Source: Psychrobacter sp.
Lineage (GTDB): Bacteria > Pseudomonadota > Gammaproteobacteria > Pseudomonadales > Moraxellaceae
Direction of reading: 5' to 3'
NCBI GenBank assembly: GCA_029264635.1
Contig: JARIAA010000279.1
Location: forward strand, 1-26,760
DNA length: 26,760 bases
The first letter of the stretch is position 1. Every line of letters starts with the position of its first letter. The notes under the pieces are model-generated. The model had not been told where the DNA came from. It did not search any database and saw only the letters and a list, made by a program, of their open reading frames with translations. The translations under genes and the position numbers were made by a program. This document shows positions 6,854-16,198 of the stretch, in pieces.

Positions 6854-8934
6854 GTGATAAAAAATCAACAGAGACTAATAAAGGCTCAGTAAAAAGTAGC
6901 AGTAAAAAAGCCGCCAGTGGTAAAGTGATTAAACCTTTACGCCGCGCCAGTACTGTTAAATCTGACAGCAAAACCTCTAATACTAAATCTAACAATCGCC
7001 CTAATAAGCTACTTGGTCGCCTAAAAAAGAGTGACACTCAGGGCGCGTATACCAGTGTCAAAAATCGTAGAAAAGCCATTTTTAATAAGGCTTCTGGCGC
7101 GTCATCGCGCGGCGGGTTTGAGGATGACAAAAACCGCTTTCGTACTATCTGGGCAATTGCACTGGTCATATTGGGCCTGCTTATCGCCCGTGCCTATTAT
7201 TTGCAAGTTGCTAATGCCCAATTTTATCAAGACAAAGGTGATGAGCTCATTACTAGCGTGCGCACGCAAACATCCTATCGCGGTATGATTACCGATCGTA
7301 ATGATTTACCGCTTGCGGTCAGTGCGCCGCTTGCGACCGTGTCTTTTAGCCCGCACGACTATGCGCAAGAATACTACGAGCTTAAACGCGTCTATGCTGA
7401 GAATCCTAATCAGCCGCAGTTGCAAGCGCGTATGCAAAAACGCTTAGCCAATATGGATCTGACTCGCCTAGCCGCTGCCGCCAATATCCCGGTGGGTGAG
7501 CTGCAAAAAGCCACGGCTATCGATGATGATATTGACGTTACCGATGATGAAGCCGTCAAAGCGGCTCTGCCATCGGGAGCAGGCTCACATTATTTGCCAC
7601 TGCTTAATAAAGTCACCCCTGAGATTGCTCAAAGTGTCAGCTCACTTGATTTTCCTGGGGTTTACGAGAAAAACTTCTTTCAGCGTTATTATCCGCAGCC
7701 GCAGCCCAACTCGCAATTACTTGGGTTTATGGGACAAAATGCGAACGATTCTGAGGGTGGCTATGAGGGACGCGCAGGTATCGAGCGTCAGTATGAGAAA
7801 ACTTTAGCTGGTGACGACGGTAAAGTCTTGGTATTAAAAGATGCCAAGCAAAACAGTTTAAGAGAAATCAAGCAGCTTGAACCAGAGATACCAGGCAAAG
7901 ATGTTGCGTTGACGATCGATTCGCGCTTGTAGTATTTGCTCTATAAAGAGCTTGAAAAAGCAGGACGCCTGCAGCAAGCACGCTGGTCGACAGGTATGGT
8001 AGTCGATGTACAAACGGGTGAAGTGCTGGCGCTGTCGACGTGGCCCTCGTTTAACTCAAACAATCTCAATGAGATGACGGGCGAAAATCAGCGCAACCGT
8101 GCGCTTCTTGACGTCTTTGAGCCAGGCTCTGTGATGAAGCCGTTTACTGTGGCTGCCGCATTAGACTCTGGCAAATATACCGCCAACTCTTTGATTGATA
8201 CCAACCCTGGCTCTATTCGAGTGCAGGGTTATACCATCCGCGACCATAATAACTTGGGCAATATCAATTTTGCGACTTTATTACAAAAATCAAGTAACGT
8301 AGCCTCGACCAAAATTGCTTTGTCACTGCCGCCTGACGCTATTACGAACATGCAGCATAAGTTTGGCTTTGGTGCAAAAACCCCATTACAATTCCCAGGT
8401 GAAGGCAGTGGATTGGTCACTACGCCACAAGAAAAAGAATATTCACGTCGTGCAACGGTAAGTTATGGCTATGGACTGCAAGTCACGCTTGCACAAGTTG
8501 CTCAAGCATATGCAGCATTGGCAGCAGGGGGTGTTATGCATCCATTAACGCTGACTAAGACCGATAAACCGCTGCCAAGTAAACGTATCATGGAGCATGA
8601 GCAAGCGATGTCGATCGTCAAGATGCTAGAGGCAGTGACAGAGCCAGGTGGTACGGCGAAAGCCGCTGCCATCGATGGCTACCGCGTGGCGGGTAAAACA
8701 GGGACATCGCGCCGAATTAATCCAAACGGCGGTTATTATACCGATCAGTACCGCAACGTTTTTGCAGGGATGGCCCCTGCCTCTAATCCAAAATTGGTGA
8801 GTGTCATTTTAATTGAAGATCCTCGCGGGCTGCATTATGCAGGTCTGACCGCGGCTCCTGTATTTCATAATGTGATGAAAGAGGCACTGCGCTTATATAA
8901 TGTGCCTTTGGATAGGCCATTACAGACTGAATAG
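6850..8934 (+). CDS. ftsI: Septal peptidoglycan transpeptidase FtsI (PBP3), interrupted by an in-frame TAG
   Basis: FtsI is the class B penicillin-binding protein that crosslinks septal peptidoglycan with FtsW. Read through the stop, the frame spans 694 codons: a Lys/Ser-rich cytoplasmic tail (1-97), a membrane anchor (about 98-114), pedestal motif RGMITDRN (144-151), GRAGIERQYE before the catalytic domain, then SxxK (S427-K430 in EPGSVMKPF), SxN (S481-S482-N483) and KTG (K616-T-G). All catalytic motifs are intact. Codon 361 (7930-7932) is TAG in the context TIDSRL-stop-YLLYKELE; E. coli PBP3 has IDERLQALVYREL, so CAG has most likely become TAG. A chain stopping there would have 360 residues and no transpeptidase domain. 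Restart at TTG 7936 or ATG 7996 lacks a Shine-Dalgarno site and would give no membrane anchor. The ftsI start has GGAGGAGG upstream. The frame ends in another TAG. Confidence 0.93.
7930..7932 (+). other. In-frame amber codon inside ftsI
   Basis: The frame is open and homologous on both sides, so one base substitution (C to T at 7930) explains the interruption. The base after TAG is T. No pyrrolysine-type or selenocysteine-type recoding signal is evident nearby. Confidence 0.9.
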
Positions 8935-9062
8935 TCTAAGAGTACTTATCATACTTGCGACCACCTATAAGTAATGAAAGACAAGGCTTAGCGATGGTTT
9001 GTAGATGTCCAACAGACTCTCACTTGATAATATTTAATTGTTTAACCGTCTAGGATTTGACC

Positions 9063-10733
9063 ATGGCCACATCAGCACACGACGCCGTTACCTTACAGCA
9101 GCTTATGAGTACCAGTAACAGTGACGCGTTAAGGCTGCAGCTATCAAAGATGGTACAAGGCGCAGACAATTCAGACACGATAATACATACAGCTTTTCAA
9201 AAGCTGCGCCTCGATAGCCGTGAGGTTAATCTGAATGATGTGTTTGTCCTGCTCAAAAGTCACTCGCAACACTGCCCCAAAAGCCGTGATTACTTACTGC
9301 AAGCCTCTAAGCAAGCCGCATTTATGTTATCGGAGATAGATCCTGTTGCGCTGTTTGATAATACCAATATATCTTACGATAGCAATATCGAGCTTAAGGA
9401 TACGCCATTAAACAACGCTCAATCGATAGCGCGAAAGCAGCCATCAACGTCTTTATCAGCTTTATCCTGTCCTATCCTTTATGTGCCCAATATCCGCGAT
9501 TTTTTAGGCGATTTGATTCAAGCGCGCTTACAATATCAGCAGTCAGTGACTCTGCCAACGGTCGTTGCCGTGACGGGCACCAATGGTAAGACAACGATTA
9601 GTCAATTGGTCGCGCAGTTAGGACAGCTGGCTGGCATGAATAGCGCAGTCATGGGAACGGCAGGTAATGGCAAACTTGGCGCTCTAGTACAAGCCAGCCA
9701 TACGACTGGTGACGCGCTCGCCGTACAGCAGTTTTTATATCAGATGGGTGAGCAACAGGCCGACTTACTAGCGCTTGAAGCTAGCTCGCATGGGCTTGAT
9801 CAGCAGCGCTTGCAATGTGTACCAGTAAAAATTGCTATCTATACCAATTTGAGCCGCGATCATTTAGATTATCATGCGGATATGAGCGATTATGTCGCTG
9901 CCAAAGCAAGACTGTTCGATAAGGCGCATTTTCCAACCTTGACTCACGCTATCATCAATAAGGATGATGAATATGCCAAGGTTATGCTCGATACTGCTCA
10001 GGCAAGTGGTCTTATCGTATGGACGTATAGCTTAGTAGCGAGAAGTAGCGCCACTTTTGTCGCCGACAATATTGATCCAAGTCTACAAGGCGTTGATATT
10101 ACCTTGCGCAGTGAGTTTGGCGATATCAATATCGTAAGCCCGTTACTAGGGCGTTTTAATGTGGCGAATCTACTGGCGGCGATGGCAGCGGCAGTAGCAC
10201 TAGGCATCAGTTTGCAAAGTATTGCCAATTTAGTCCCTCAATTGCAGGGTGCTATCGGACGTATGCAGCGCGTACCGTCAAATGATGGCTGCTTTATCGT
10301 GGACTACGCCCATACCCCCGATGCTTTAACACAAGTATTAAATAGTTTAAAAACCCACTGTGATGGGCAGTTATGGGCGGTGTTTGGTTGTGGTGGTGAT
10401 CGTGATGCAGGCAAGCGTCCGCTGATGGCGCAAGCAGGATTATTGGGTGCAGATCAAGTTGTATTGACCGCAGACAATCCGCGCACAGAAGATCCGACTG
10501 TCATTTTGCAAGACATGCAGGTAGGTATGAGTGATGAGCAGTATCAGCGTGCTCATATCGAGCCTGCGCGCCAAAAAGCGATCGATTATGCGGTGACTCA
10601 TGCTAATACCAACGATATCGTGGTGATCGCTGGCAAAGGTCATGAAACCTATCAAGAGATTAATGGCGTACGTTATGATTTTGACGACAGCATTATCTTA
10701 CAGCAGGCATTAAAGCAGGCCAAACGCATATAA
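9063..10733 (+). CDS. murE: UDP-N-acetylmuramoyl-tripeptide synthetase, meso-diaminopimelate-adding
   Basis: MurE is a cytosolic Mur ligase that adds the third peptide residue to UDP-MurNAc-L-Ala-D-Glu with ATP. The ATP-binding loop GTNGKTT is at 172-178, with the Mur-family segment ALEASSHGLDQ and the conserved YTNLSRDHLDYH after it. The motif DNPRTEDP (D471-N-P-R474) is the signature for meso-diaminopimelate rather than lysine, as expected in a Gram-negative. HETYQEI lies near the C-terminus. The 556-residue length exceeds the usual ~495 because of a longer N-terminal domain (Ser/Asp-rich stretch about 95-135). Start choice: ATG at 9063 has TAGGA seven bases upstream; a TTG two codons earlier is less likely. 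It lies 128 bases after ftsI. Confidence 0.96.
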   Translation: MATSAHDAVTLQQLMSTSNSDALRLQLSKMVQGADNSDTIIHTAFQKLRLDSREVNLNDVFVLLKSHSQHCPKSRDYLLQASKQAAFMLSEIDPVALFDNTNISYDSNIELKDTPLNNAQSIARKQPSTSLSALSCPILYVPNIRDFLGDLIQARLQYQQSVTLPTVVAVTGTNGKTTISQLVAQLGQLAGMNSAVMGTAGNGKLGALVQASHTTGDALAVQQFLYQMGEQQADLLALEASSHGLDQQRLQCVPVKIAIYTNLSRDHLDYHADMSDYVAAKARLFDKAHFPTLTHAIINKDDEYAKVMLDTAQASGLIVWTYSLVARSSATFVADNIDPSLQGVDITLRSEFGDINIVSPLLGRFNVANLLAAMAAAVALGISLQSIANLVPQLQGAIGRMQRVPSNDGCFIVDYAHTPDALTQVLNSLKTHCDGQLWAVFGCGGDRDAGKRPLMAQAGLLGADQVVLTADNPRTEDPTVILQDMQVGMSDEQYQRAHIEPARQKAIDYAVTHANTNDIVVIAGKGHETYQEINGVRYDFDDSIILQQALKQAKRI

Positions 10734-10829
10734 AGTCAGCTTTATTTGTGCCCAAACATCGCCATCTAACAACACAGCATTTGCATCATTTATAACGACA
10801 TAAAGTAGTCATCATACAAGGCAATCATT

Positions 10830-12260
10830 ATGACAGCTGACAACAATAATACCATTCAGTCGCAAGGACTTTATGTTTGGCAAGCGGATAATTTGCTGGC
10901 GGCAACAGCGGCACTTGGCAGTCACTGGCAGGCTGCACAGGCCGCTACCGATATTGAGGTCACTAGCAACCGCATCACAACCGACACGCGCAGCATCAAA
11001 ACGGGTGACATATTTTTAGCGCTAAGTGGCGATAATTTTGATGGTCACGATTATATTAATGTCGCTGCTAGTAAAGGGGCAGTCGCGGCGATTGTGTCGC
11101 AGCCGACGTCGACCAGCATTGCGCAGTTGGTGGTAAGTGATACTCGCCTAGCATTAGGGCAGCTTGCCGCTTATCGTCGCCAGCAGCATCCTGATTTGAC
11201 TGTTATTGCTATTACTGGCTCTAGTGGCAAAACCACCTGTAAAGAGATGCTTGGTAGTATCTTTGGGCGTCTGGCACCTACTTTAATCACGCGCGGTAAT
11301 TTAAATAACGATTTGGGCGTGCCCATGATGCTCCTTGAGCTCTCCGACCATCATCGTTATGCGATATTGGAGCTTGGCGCAAACCATATCGGCGAGATTG
11401 CTTATACGACTGAGCTTGTCCGTCCTGATGTCGCTTGTATCCTAAATATTGGCACAGCGCATTTAGGAGAATTTGGTAGCCGCGACGGTATTTGTCAGAC
11501 CAAAGCAGAGATTTATCATACGTTAAATGATGATCAGTATGCCATTGTCCCTGACAAAGACGACTTTACCAACAAACTACGCCGCATTGCTGAGGCCCAA
11601 ACCTCTCATGTGATCGGTTTTGGTAATACTGATGTGAGCGCCAGCCATCTAGACGTAGAGCCTGAGCGCAGTGAGTTTAAATTGCATATTGGCAATGAGG
11701 TTCACGATATTAATTTACCGCTTGCAGGTGAACATAATGTGAATAATGCCCTAGCTGCCGCGGCTTGCGCTTATGCATTAAATATCGCTATCAGCGATAT
11801 CGTTATTGGACTTGAAAATGCTCGTCCTGCTAAAGGGCGTCTCAATACCCAGCTGTTAGGTATGCACAGGCTGATCGACGATACTTATAATGCCAATCCT
11901 CACTCTGTCCGTGCTGCTGCAAAGGTATTGGCGGCGCAAACAGGTACGCAAGTGATGGTACTGGGTGATATTGCCGAATTAGGCGAGGCAGCTGTCACTG
12001 AACATCAAAGCCTTGGGCGGACGATTGGGGCGATAGGTATCGATGTACTGCTATGCGTGGGCGAATATGCTGTGCACACCGTGGCAGGCGCAGAAGAAGT
12101 TAGTGCGATTAACGCGCATGCTTTTGATGATAAAGAAAGCCTGTTGCACTATTTGCAGCAGTTTTTGCAAGCGCAGCAAGCAAAACCTTGTACGGTATTG
12201 TTCAAGGGTTCTCGTTCCATGCAAATGGAAACGCTTATTGATGCGCTAGTCGAGGAGTAG
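10830..12260 (+). CDS. murF: UDP-N-acetylmuramoyl-tripeptide--D-alanyl-D-alanine ligase
   Basis: MurF adds the D-Ala-D-Ala dipeptide to UDP-MurNAc-tripeptide, giving the pentapeptide substrate of MraY. The 476-residue length is typical. The N-terminal domain carries the TDTRSIKTGDIFLAL motif, the ATP loop GSSGKTT lies at 130-136 followed by KEMLG, and the central domain has TRGNLNNDLGVP and ELGANHIGEI, both characteristic of MurF. The C-terminal domain contains DDTYNANPHSVRAA and VLGDIAELGE. The ATG is preceded by a modest AAGG site. It ends in TAG only three bases before mraY, so the two are surely co-transcribed. Confidence 0.97.
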   Translation: MTADNNNTIQSQGLYVWQADNLLAATAALGSHWQAAQAATDIEVTSNRITTDTRSIKTGDIFLALSGDNFDGHDYINVAASKGAVAAIVSQPTSTSIAQLVVSDTRLALGQLAAYRRQQHPDLTVIAITGSSGKTTCKEMLGSIFGRLAPTLITRGNLNNDLGVPMMLLELSDHHRYAILELGANHIGEIAYTTELVRPDVACILNIGTAHLGEFGSRDGICQTKAEIYHTLNDDQYAIVPDKDDFTNKLRRIAEAQTSHVIGFGNTDVSASHLDVEPERSEFKLHIGNEVHDINLPLAGEHNVNNALAAAACAYALNIAISDIVIGLENARPAKGRLNTQLLGMHRLIDDTYNANPHSVRAAAKVLAAQTGTQVMVLGDIAELGEAAVTEHQSLGRTIGAIGIDVLLCVGEYAVHTVAGAEEVSAINAHAFDDKESLLHYLQQFLQAQQAKPCTVLFKGSRSMQMETLIDALVEE

Positions 12261-12263
12261 GCG

Positions 12264-13382
12264 GTGTTAGTTTGGTTGTTTGAATGGCTTGGACAGTATT
12301 ACACACCGTTTTTTGCGGTATCTTCATTGACACTACGGGCGCTCCTTGCAGTCATTACTGCGCTTAGTGTCAGCATGATTTTTGGTGGCCGCGTGATTCG
12401 GCATTTGCGTACGCTCAAATATGGGCAGGCGGTTCGTAATGATGGCCCGCAGACGCATCTGATAAAAACAGGCACGCCAACGATGGGTGGGGTGTTGATT
12501 TTGACCTCCATCGGGGTATCGACGCTACTGTGGGCGCGGCTCAGTAATCCTTATGTTTGGATTTTACTGATTGTGATGATTATCTTTGGCGCGGTAGGCT
12601 GGGCTGATGATTGGCTAAAAATCAAATACAAAAATCCCAAAGGCTTGATCGCCCGTAAAAAATACTTTTGGTTGTCTGTTGGCGCGCTGTTCGTTGGGGC
12701 TTCGCTGTATTATATTGCAACCTTACAGCCAAATATTGAGACAACGCGTGAGATGCAGGATTTATTGATTCCTATCTTTAAGAATTTAATGATTCCATTC
12801 TCAGCGGTTCCGTTTGGGATTGGCTTTATTATTTTTACGTATTTTGTCATCAATGGTGCCTCTAATGCGGTCAATTTGACAGACGGCTTAGATGGTTTGG
12901 CTATCTTGCCTGTCGTGCTGGTTGCCGCGGGTTTGGGGGCCATGGCTTATGTATCAGGCGATATTAGATTCTCCGAATATTTGCATGTGCCTTATATTGC
13001 TTACAACTCTGAGGTCATCATCGTTTGCGGCGCAATGATTGGAGCGGGTCTTGGATTTTTATGGTTCAACGCGCATCCTGCCCAAGTCTTTATGGGTGAC
13101 GTAGGCGCGCTGGCACTTGGTGCGATGCTTGGTACGATTGCCGTTATGACACGCCAAGAGATTGCTTTTGCTATTATGGGCGGACTGTTCGTCGCTGAAG
13201 CGTTGTCAGTGATGTTACAAGTTGGCTCTTACAAGCTACGCAGAAAACGTATCTTTCGGATGGCGCCTTTGCATCACCATTTTGAAGAGATTGGCTGGAA
13301 AGAGACGCAAGTGGTTGTCCGTTTTTGGATTATTGCCATCGTCCTCGTGGTATTAGGTTTGATGACTTTGAAATTACGCTAG
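12264..13382 (+). CDS. mraY: Phospho-N-acetylmuramoyl-pentapeptide-transferase
   Basis: MraY transfers phospho-MurNAc-pentapeptide from UDP to undecaprenyl phosphate, forming lipid I on the cytoplasmic face of the inner membrane. The 372-residue protein has about ten membrane helices. Active-site aspartates are visible: D115-D116 in GWADDWLK, NLTDGLDG (204-211), D279 in FMGDVGALALG, and the PLHHHFE loop near residue 330. The start is GTG at 12264, supported by GAGGAG (12252-12257) inside the end of murF, six bases upstream. It ends the cluster in TAG; murD, ftsW and murG, which often follow mraY, are absent, and a strong terminator comes next. Confidence 0.97.
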   Translation: MLVWLFEWLGQYYTPFFAVSSLTLRALLAVITALSVSMIFGGRVIRHLRTLKYGQAVRNDGPQTHLIKTGTPTMGGVLILTSIGVSTLLWARLSNPYVWILLIVMIIFGAVGWADDWLKIKYKNPKGLIARKKYFWLSVGALFVGASLYYIATLQPNIETTREMQDLLIPIFKNLMIPFSAVPFGIGFIIFTYFVINGASNAVNLTDGLDGLAILPVVLVAAGLGAMAYVSGDIRFSEYLHVPYIAYNSEVIIVCGAMIGAGLGFLWFNAHPAQVFMGDVGALALGAMLGTIAVMTRQEIAFAIMGGLFVAEALSVMLQVGSYKLRRKRIFRMAPLHHHFEEIGWKETQVVVRFWIIAIVLVVLGLMTLKLR

Positions 13383-13405
13383 CTTATTATTTTAACCACT
13401 CCATT

Positions 13406-13441
13406 AAAAAGCCATCTCTAACCTATCGAGATGGCTTTTTT
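13406..13441 (+). terminator. Strong rho-independent terminator of the dcw cluster
   Basis: A perfect 13-bp stem (AAAAAGCCATCTC / GAGATGGCTTTTT, arms 13406-13418 and 13428-13440) with a nine-base loop runs into Ts. It lies 23 bases after the mraY stop and ends the cluster transcript. Confidence 0.93.
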
Positions 13442-13515
13442 GTCAATGAATAACGGTTAATTTTGTCTGTAGTCCCTAAATTTTGTTAATATGCTCATCA
13501 AATGTGTATGACGAG

Positions 13516-14493
13516 ATGCTTGTGTCCTTATTTACCTGTCCTATTTGCCACTCACCCCTACAGCCTGCTAAAGATACCTGGCGCTGTGACGGCAGCCTGC
13601 ACCCTAAACAAACCTCGCATCCCTTTGACGTCGCCAAACAAGGTTATGTTAATCTATTGCCTGTACAACAAAAAAAATCTAAAGCGCCAGGTGATAGCCA
13701 ACACTCTATCCATGCACGCCAGCGATTTTTGGCAGCAGGCTATTATCAGCCATTACAAGCACTCATTTGTCAGCAAATGACTAAGCTGCTGCAAGCCAAG
13801 ACAGATGGCAAATTATCAGTAGCAAATGACAAGGATAAGGCCCAAATAAACTGGTTGGATATCGGCTGCGGGGAGGGTTATTATACCCAAGCCATGGCAC
13901 AAACTGGTATGGATACGCTGATTGCTGCCGACATCAGTAAGCCTGCGCTTGCCAGTCTCGCTAAAGTCAGTAAAGCGGCCAATCATCTTTGGTACCAACA
14001 AAACACAGAAGATAAAAAAACGGCAAGCGAAACACCCCTTAAGACAGCGGCTATTTATCCAATTGTGACCAGCGCTGCGCATCTGCCATTACGTGTCCAT
14101 CGCTTGACAGGCATTAGCAGCATTTTTAGCCCTATATTGCCCGCCGCATTTGCTGATGTTTTACAAGAAAACGGCTACTTAATCATTGCCAAACCAGATA
14201 CGGGACACCTCGCTACTATACGTGACGCATTATTTGACCATGTGCGTGAGCATGATTCAGATAAATTTCTACCTACCTTAGCGCCTTATTTTGAGCTTTT
14301 GGACACTCAGCATATCCGCACTGATATGCGCTTGTCCGCAGACGCACTAGCGGACTTATTGACCATGACTCCTTATGCGTATCGCGCGCGGGCTGACAAT
14401 CGACAAGCGCTGCTAGCTAACACTGCGACCCAAGCATTTATTACTGAGGCCAAGTTTGTGGTTTATATTCTACAAAAAATTGCCGCTAAGTAG
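13516..14493 (+). CDS. rlmA: RlmA-type 23S rRNA (guanine-N1)-methyltransferase
   Basis: The protein resembles E. coli RlmA (RrmA), which methylates N1 of G745 in 23S rRNA helix 35 using S-adenosylmethionine. An N-terminal zinc-binding module is visible (C8-P-I-C11, C24, H29), then YVNLLPVQQKKSKAPGDS, very close to the E. coli segment VNLLPVQHKRSRDPGDS, then ARQRFLAAGYYQPL and the SAM-binding motif LDIGCGEGYYT. LTMTPYAYRAR near the C-terminus matches the E. coli LLQMTPFAWRAR. At about 325 residues it is longer than E. coli RlmA (269), mainly through an insertion before the SAM motif and another around KKTASETPLK. The start is uncertain: ATG 13516 or GTG 13522, the latter having GAG six bases upstream. 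A TTG at 13483 is unlikely. Related TlrB enzymes methylate G748 and confer tylosin resistance, so the exact target base is inferred. Confidence 0.88.
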   Translation: MLVSLFTCPICHSPLQPAKDTWRCDGSLHPKQTSHPFDVAKQGYVNLLPVQQKKSKAPGDSQHSIHARQRFLAAGYYQPLQALICQQMTKLLQAKTDGKLSVANDKDKAQINWLDIGCGEGYYTQAMAQTGMDTLIAADISKPALASLAKVSKAANHLWYQQNTEDKKTASETPLKTAAIYPIVTSAAHLPLRVHRLTGISSIFSPILPAAFADVLQENGYLIIAKPDTGHLATIRDALFDHVREHDSDKFLPTLAPYFELLDTQHIRTDMRLSADALADLLTMTPYAYRARADNRQALLANTATQAFITEAKFVVYILQKIAAK

Positions 14494-14536
14494 TATGTTT
14501 TGGTTTGATTAACTGAACTAGTGGGACGGATTTAGA

Positions 14537-15988
14537 TTATAAAACAGGTCCTACCGTTGCAACCACATTGTTCCAGATTTTGTAAATGAGTGGCCAGCGC
14601 TCTACTTGTTCCAGCGTCACTTTATCAGAGTCAGCGATATACTGATATTGACGTTCAATAATGGCTGTGGTCAGTGCTTTATCGCTGAACACAACGTTGT
14701 TTTCATAATTTAGATCAAAGCTTCGCAGATCCAAATTGGTTGAGCCAATGAGACTGATCTCACCGTCAACCGTTAGGGTCTTGGCATGTAATAAGCCTGG
14801 TCTATACTCATAGATTCTGACCCCTGCTTTGAGCAATTCCCAATAATAGCTGTGACTAGTAGCGGCTACGATAAAGGAGTCATTTTTCTTAGGGAAAATC
14901 ATCGTCACCTCAACGCCGCGGTAAGCAGTAGCGCAGAGGATACTAACCAAAGAGTAATCGGGTACAAAATAAGGCGTTGAGATCATCAACGTGTGCTGTG
15001 CTTGGCTAATAAGGGCACCTAAAAACTGCGGGGTGGTTCCGTGACGCTGGGTTGGACCATCAGCAAATACTTGTGCTGCAAATCCCTCAGGCTTTGGATC
15101 AGTATCGTAATAAAAACTGTCGATCGGGGTATCAGGATTTTCAGTCAGCCAATCACTGGCGAAAAGCATCTGATTTTGCGCGACCACTGGCCCCTCGACG
15201 CGCATCATGATATCTACCCAAGGCGCATATTTTGGTTTTACCCGAAACTCAGGATCTGCGCAATTGCGACTGCCAGAGTAGCCAATTTTGCCATCAATCA
15301 CGGTGATCTTGCGGTGATTGCGCAAATCGATACGGCTAAACAATAGCACTTTGATAATATTGCTAATCGGTAGGGCAACACTGACCTGTACACCAGCGTC
15401 CTTCATCTCTTGCCATACCTTAGAATTTACCATTTTCCTTGAGCCCATTCCATCAACCATCGCACGGCAAGTAACACCGCGCTTAGCAGCACGTATCAGC
15501 GCCTTTGCCGTATCGATACCCATCCCATCAATCAGCCAAATATAGTACAGCACATGGATATGGTCGGTTGCCGCATCAAAATCTGCAATCATGCGCGCGC
15601 GCGTATCCGCTGCATATGCCATAAGCTCAGCGCGATTACCCAAAGTCGTATGAAAACCAGTTACGTTTGCCGAATAAGCAAAGGCGGCTCGATACTCAGG
15701 CTTGATGCCCTCTATTAGTGATACATCGTGTCCGAGCACTTCAGGATTATGAGTATGCAAATGATGAATGATTTGCTTATACTCACGTGTAAAGTTGCGA
15801 CCGAGATGAATCTCACCAAACATCCAATAAACGACGACGCCAATATAGGGCAGTACAAACAGTACAACCAGCCAAGCTAGCCGCGCTGATGACGTCAGAT
15901 CATAGCGAGCGAGCACACGTAAAGATATCAGCAGTAGTAATATAAAGTGAATAATTAAAAGGATATCCAATAACATAGTACCGCCCAT
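14537..15988 (-). CDS. cls: Cardiolipin synthase (phospholipase D superfamily)
   Basis: This inner-membrane enzyme condenses two phosphatidylglycerol molecules into cardiolipin and glycerol. The protein has two N-terminal membrane helices (the second with the PYIGVVVYWMFGE motif typical of ClsA-type enzymes), then two phospholipase D domains. Numbered from the ATG at 15988, the HKD motifs are H225-x-K227-D232 (NHRKITVIDG) and H401-x-K403-D408 (LHAKTLTVDG), each followed by the conserved GS-x-N (GSRN, GSTN). Length (483) is typical for ClsA. The start is uncertain: GTG at 16006, ATG at 15988 and ATG at 15976 are in frame. A GTGGAG purine stretch overlaps the first and lies 12 bases before the second. 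The gene is convergent with rlmA and divergent from the K+ uptake operon. Confidence 0.94.
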   Translation of the reverse strand: MGGTMLLDILLIIHFILLLLISLRVLARYDLTSSARLAWLVVLFVLPYIGVVVYWMFGEIHLGRNFTREYKQIIHHLHTHNPEVLGHDVSLIEGIKPEYRAAFAYSANVTGFHTTLGNRAELMAYAADTRARMIADFDAATDHIHVLYYIWLIDGMGIDTAKALIRAAKRGVTCRAMVDGMGSRKMVNSKVWQEMKDAGVQVSVALPISNIIKVLLFSRIDLRNHRKITVIDGKIGYSGSRNCADPEFRVKPKYAPWVDIMMRVEGPVVAQNQMLFASDWLTENPDTPIDSFYYDTDPKPEGFAAQVFADGPTQRHGTTPQFLGALISQAQHTLMISTPYFVPDYSLVSILCATAYRGVEVTMIFPKKNDSFIVAATSHSYYWELLKAGVRIYEYRPGLLHAKTLTVDGEISLIGSTNLDLRSFDLNYENNVVFSDKALTTAIIERQYQYIADSDKVTLEQVERWPLIYKIWNNVVATVGPVL

Positions 15989-16198
15989 AGTCTTTATTAA
16001 CTCCACAAATAAACCGTACTATACATGAATTAGATGCCCATAAAGCAAAATTGATTGTTTGAATCATAAAGGAGATACGGATAGTGAGTAGTCTATATTC
16101 TGCTCATAATTGCTTACTAATATCTAAAAATCAGTCTTAGTAGATGATTCAAAAAGGGTGTATAAATGTTGTAGTTATTCTTCTTATGGACCTAACCT

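Noticed and set aside
7936..8934. Catalytic half of FtsI as an independent gene starting at TTG
   Set aside because: It has no Shine-Dalgarno site or membrane anchor, and is in frame and collinear with the upstream half; better read as one interrupted gene.
16084..16140. 18-codon frame with AAGGAG upstream, possible leader peptide of the K+ operon
   Set aside because: It starts with GTG and shows no attenuator hairpin or biased codon run; too short to support.
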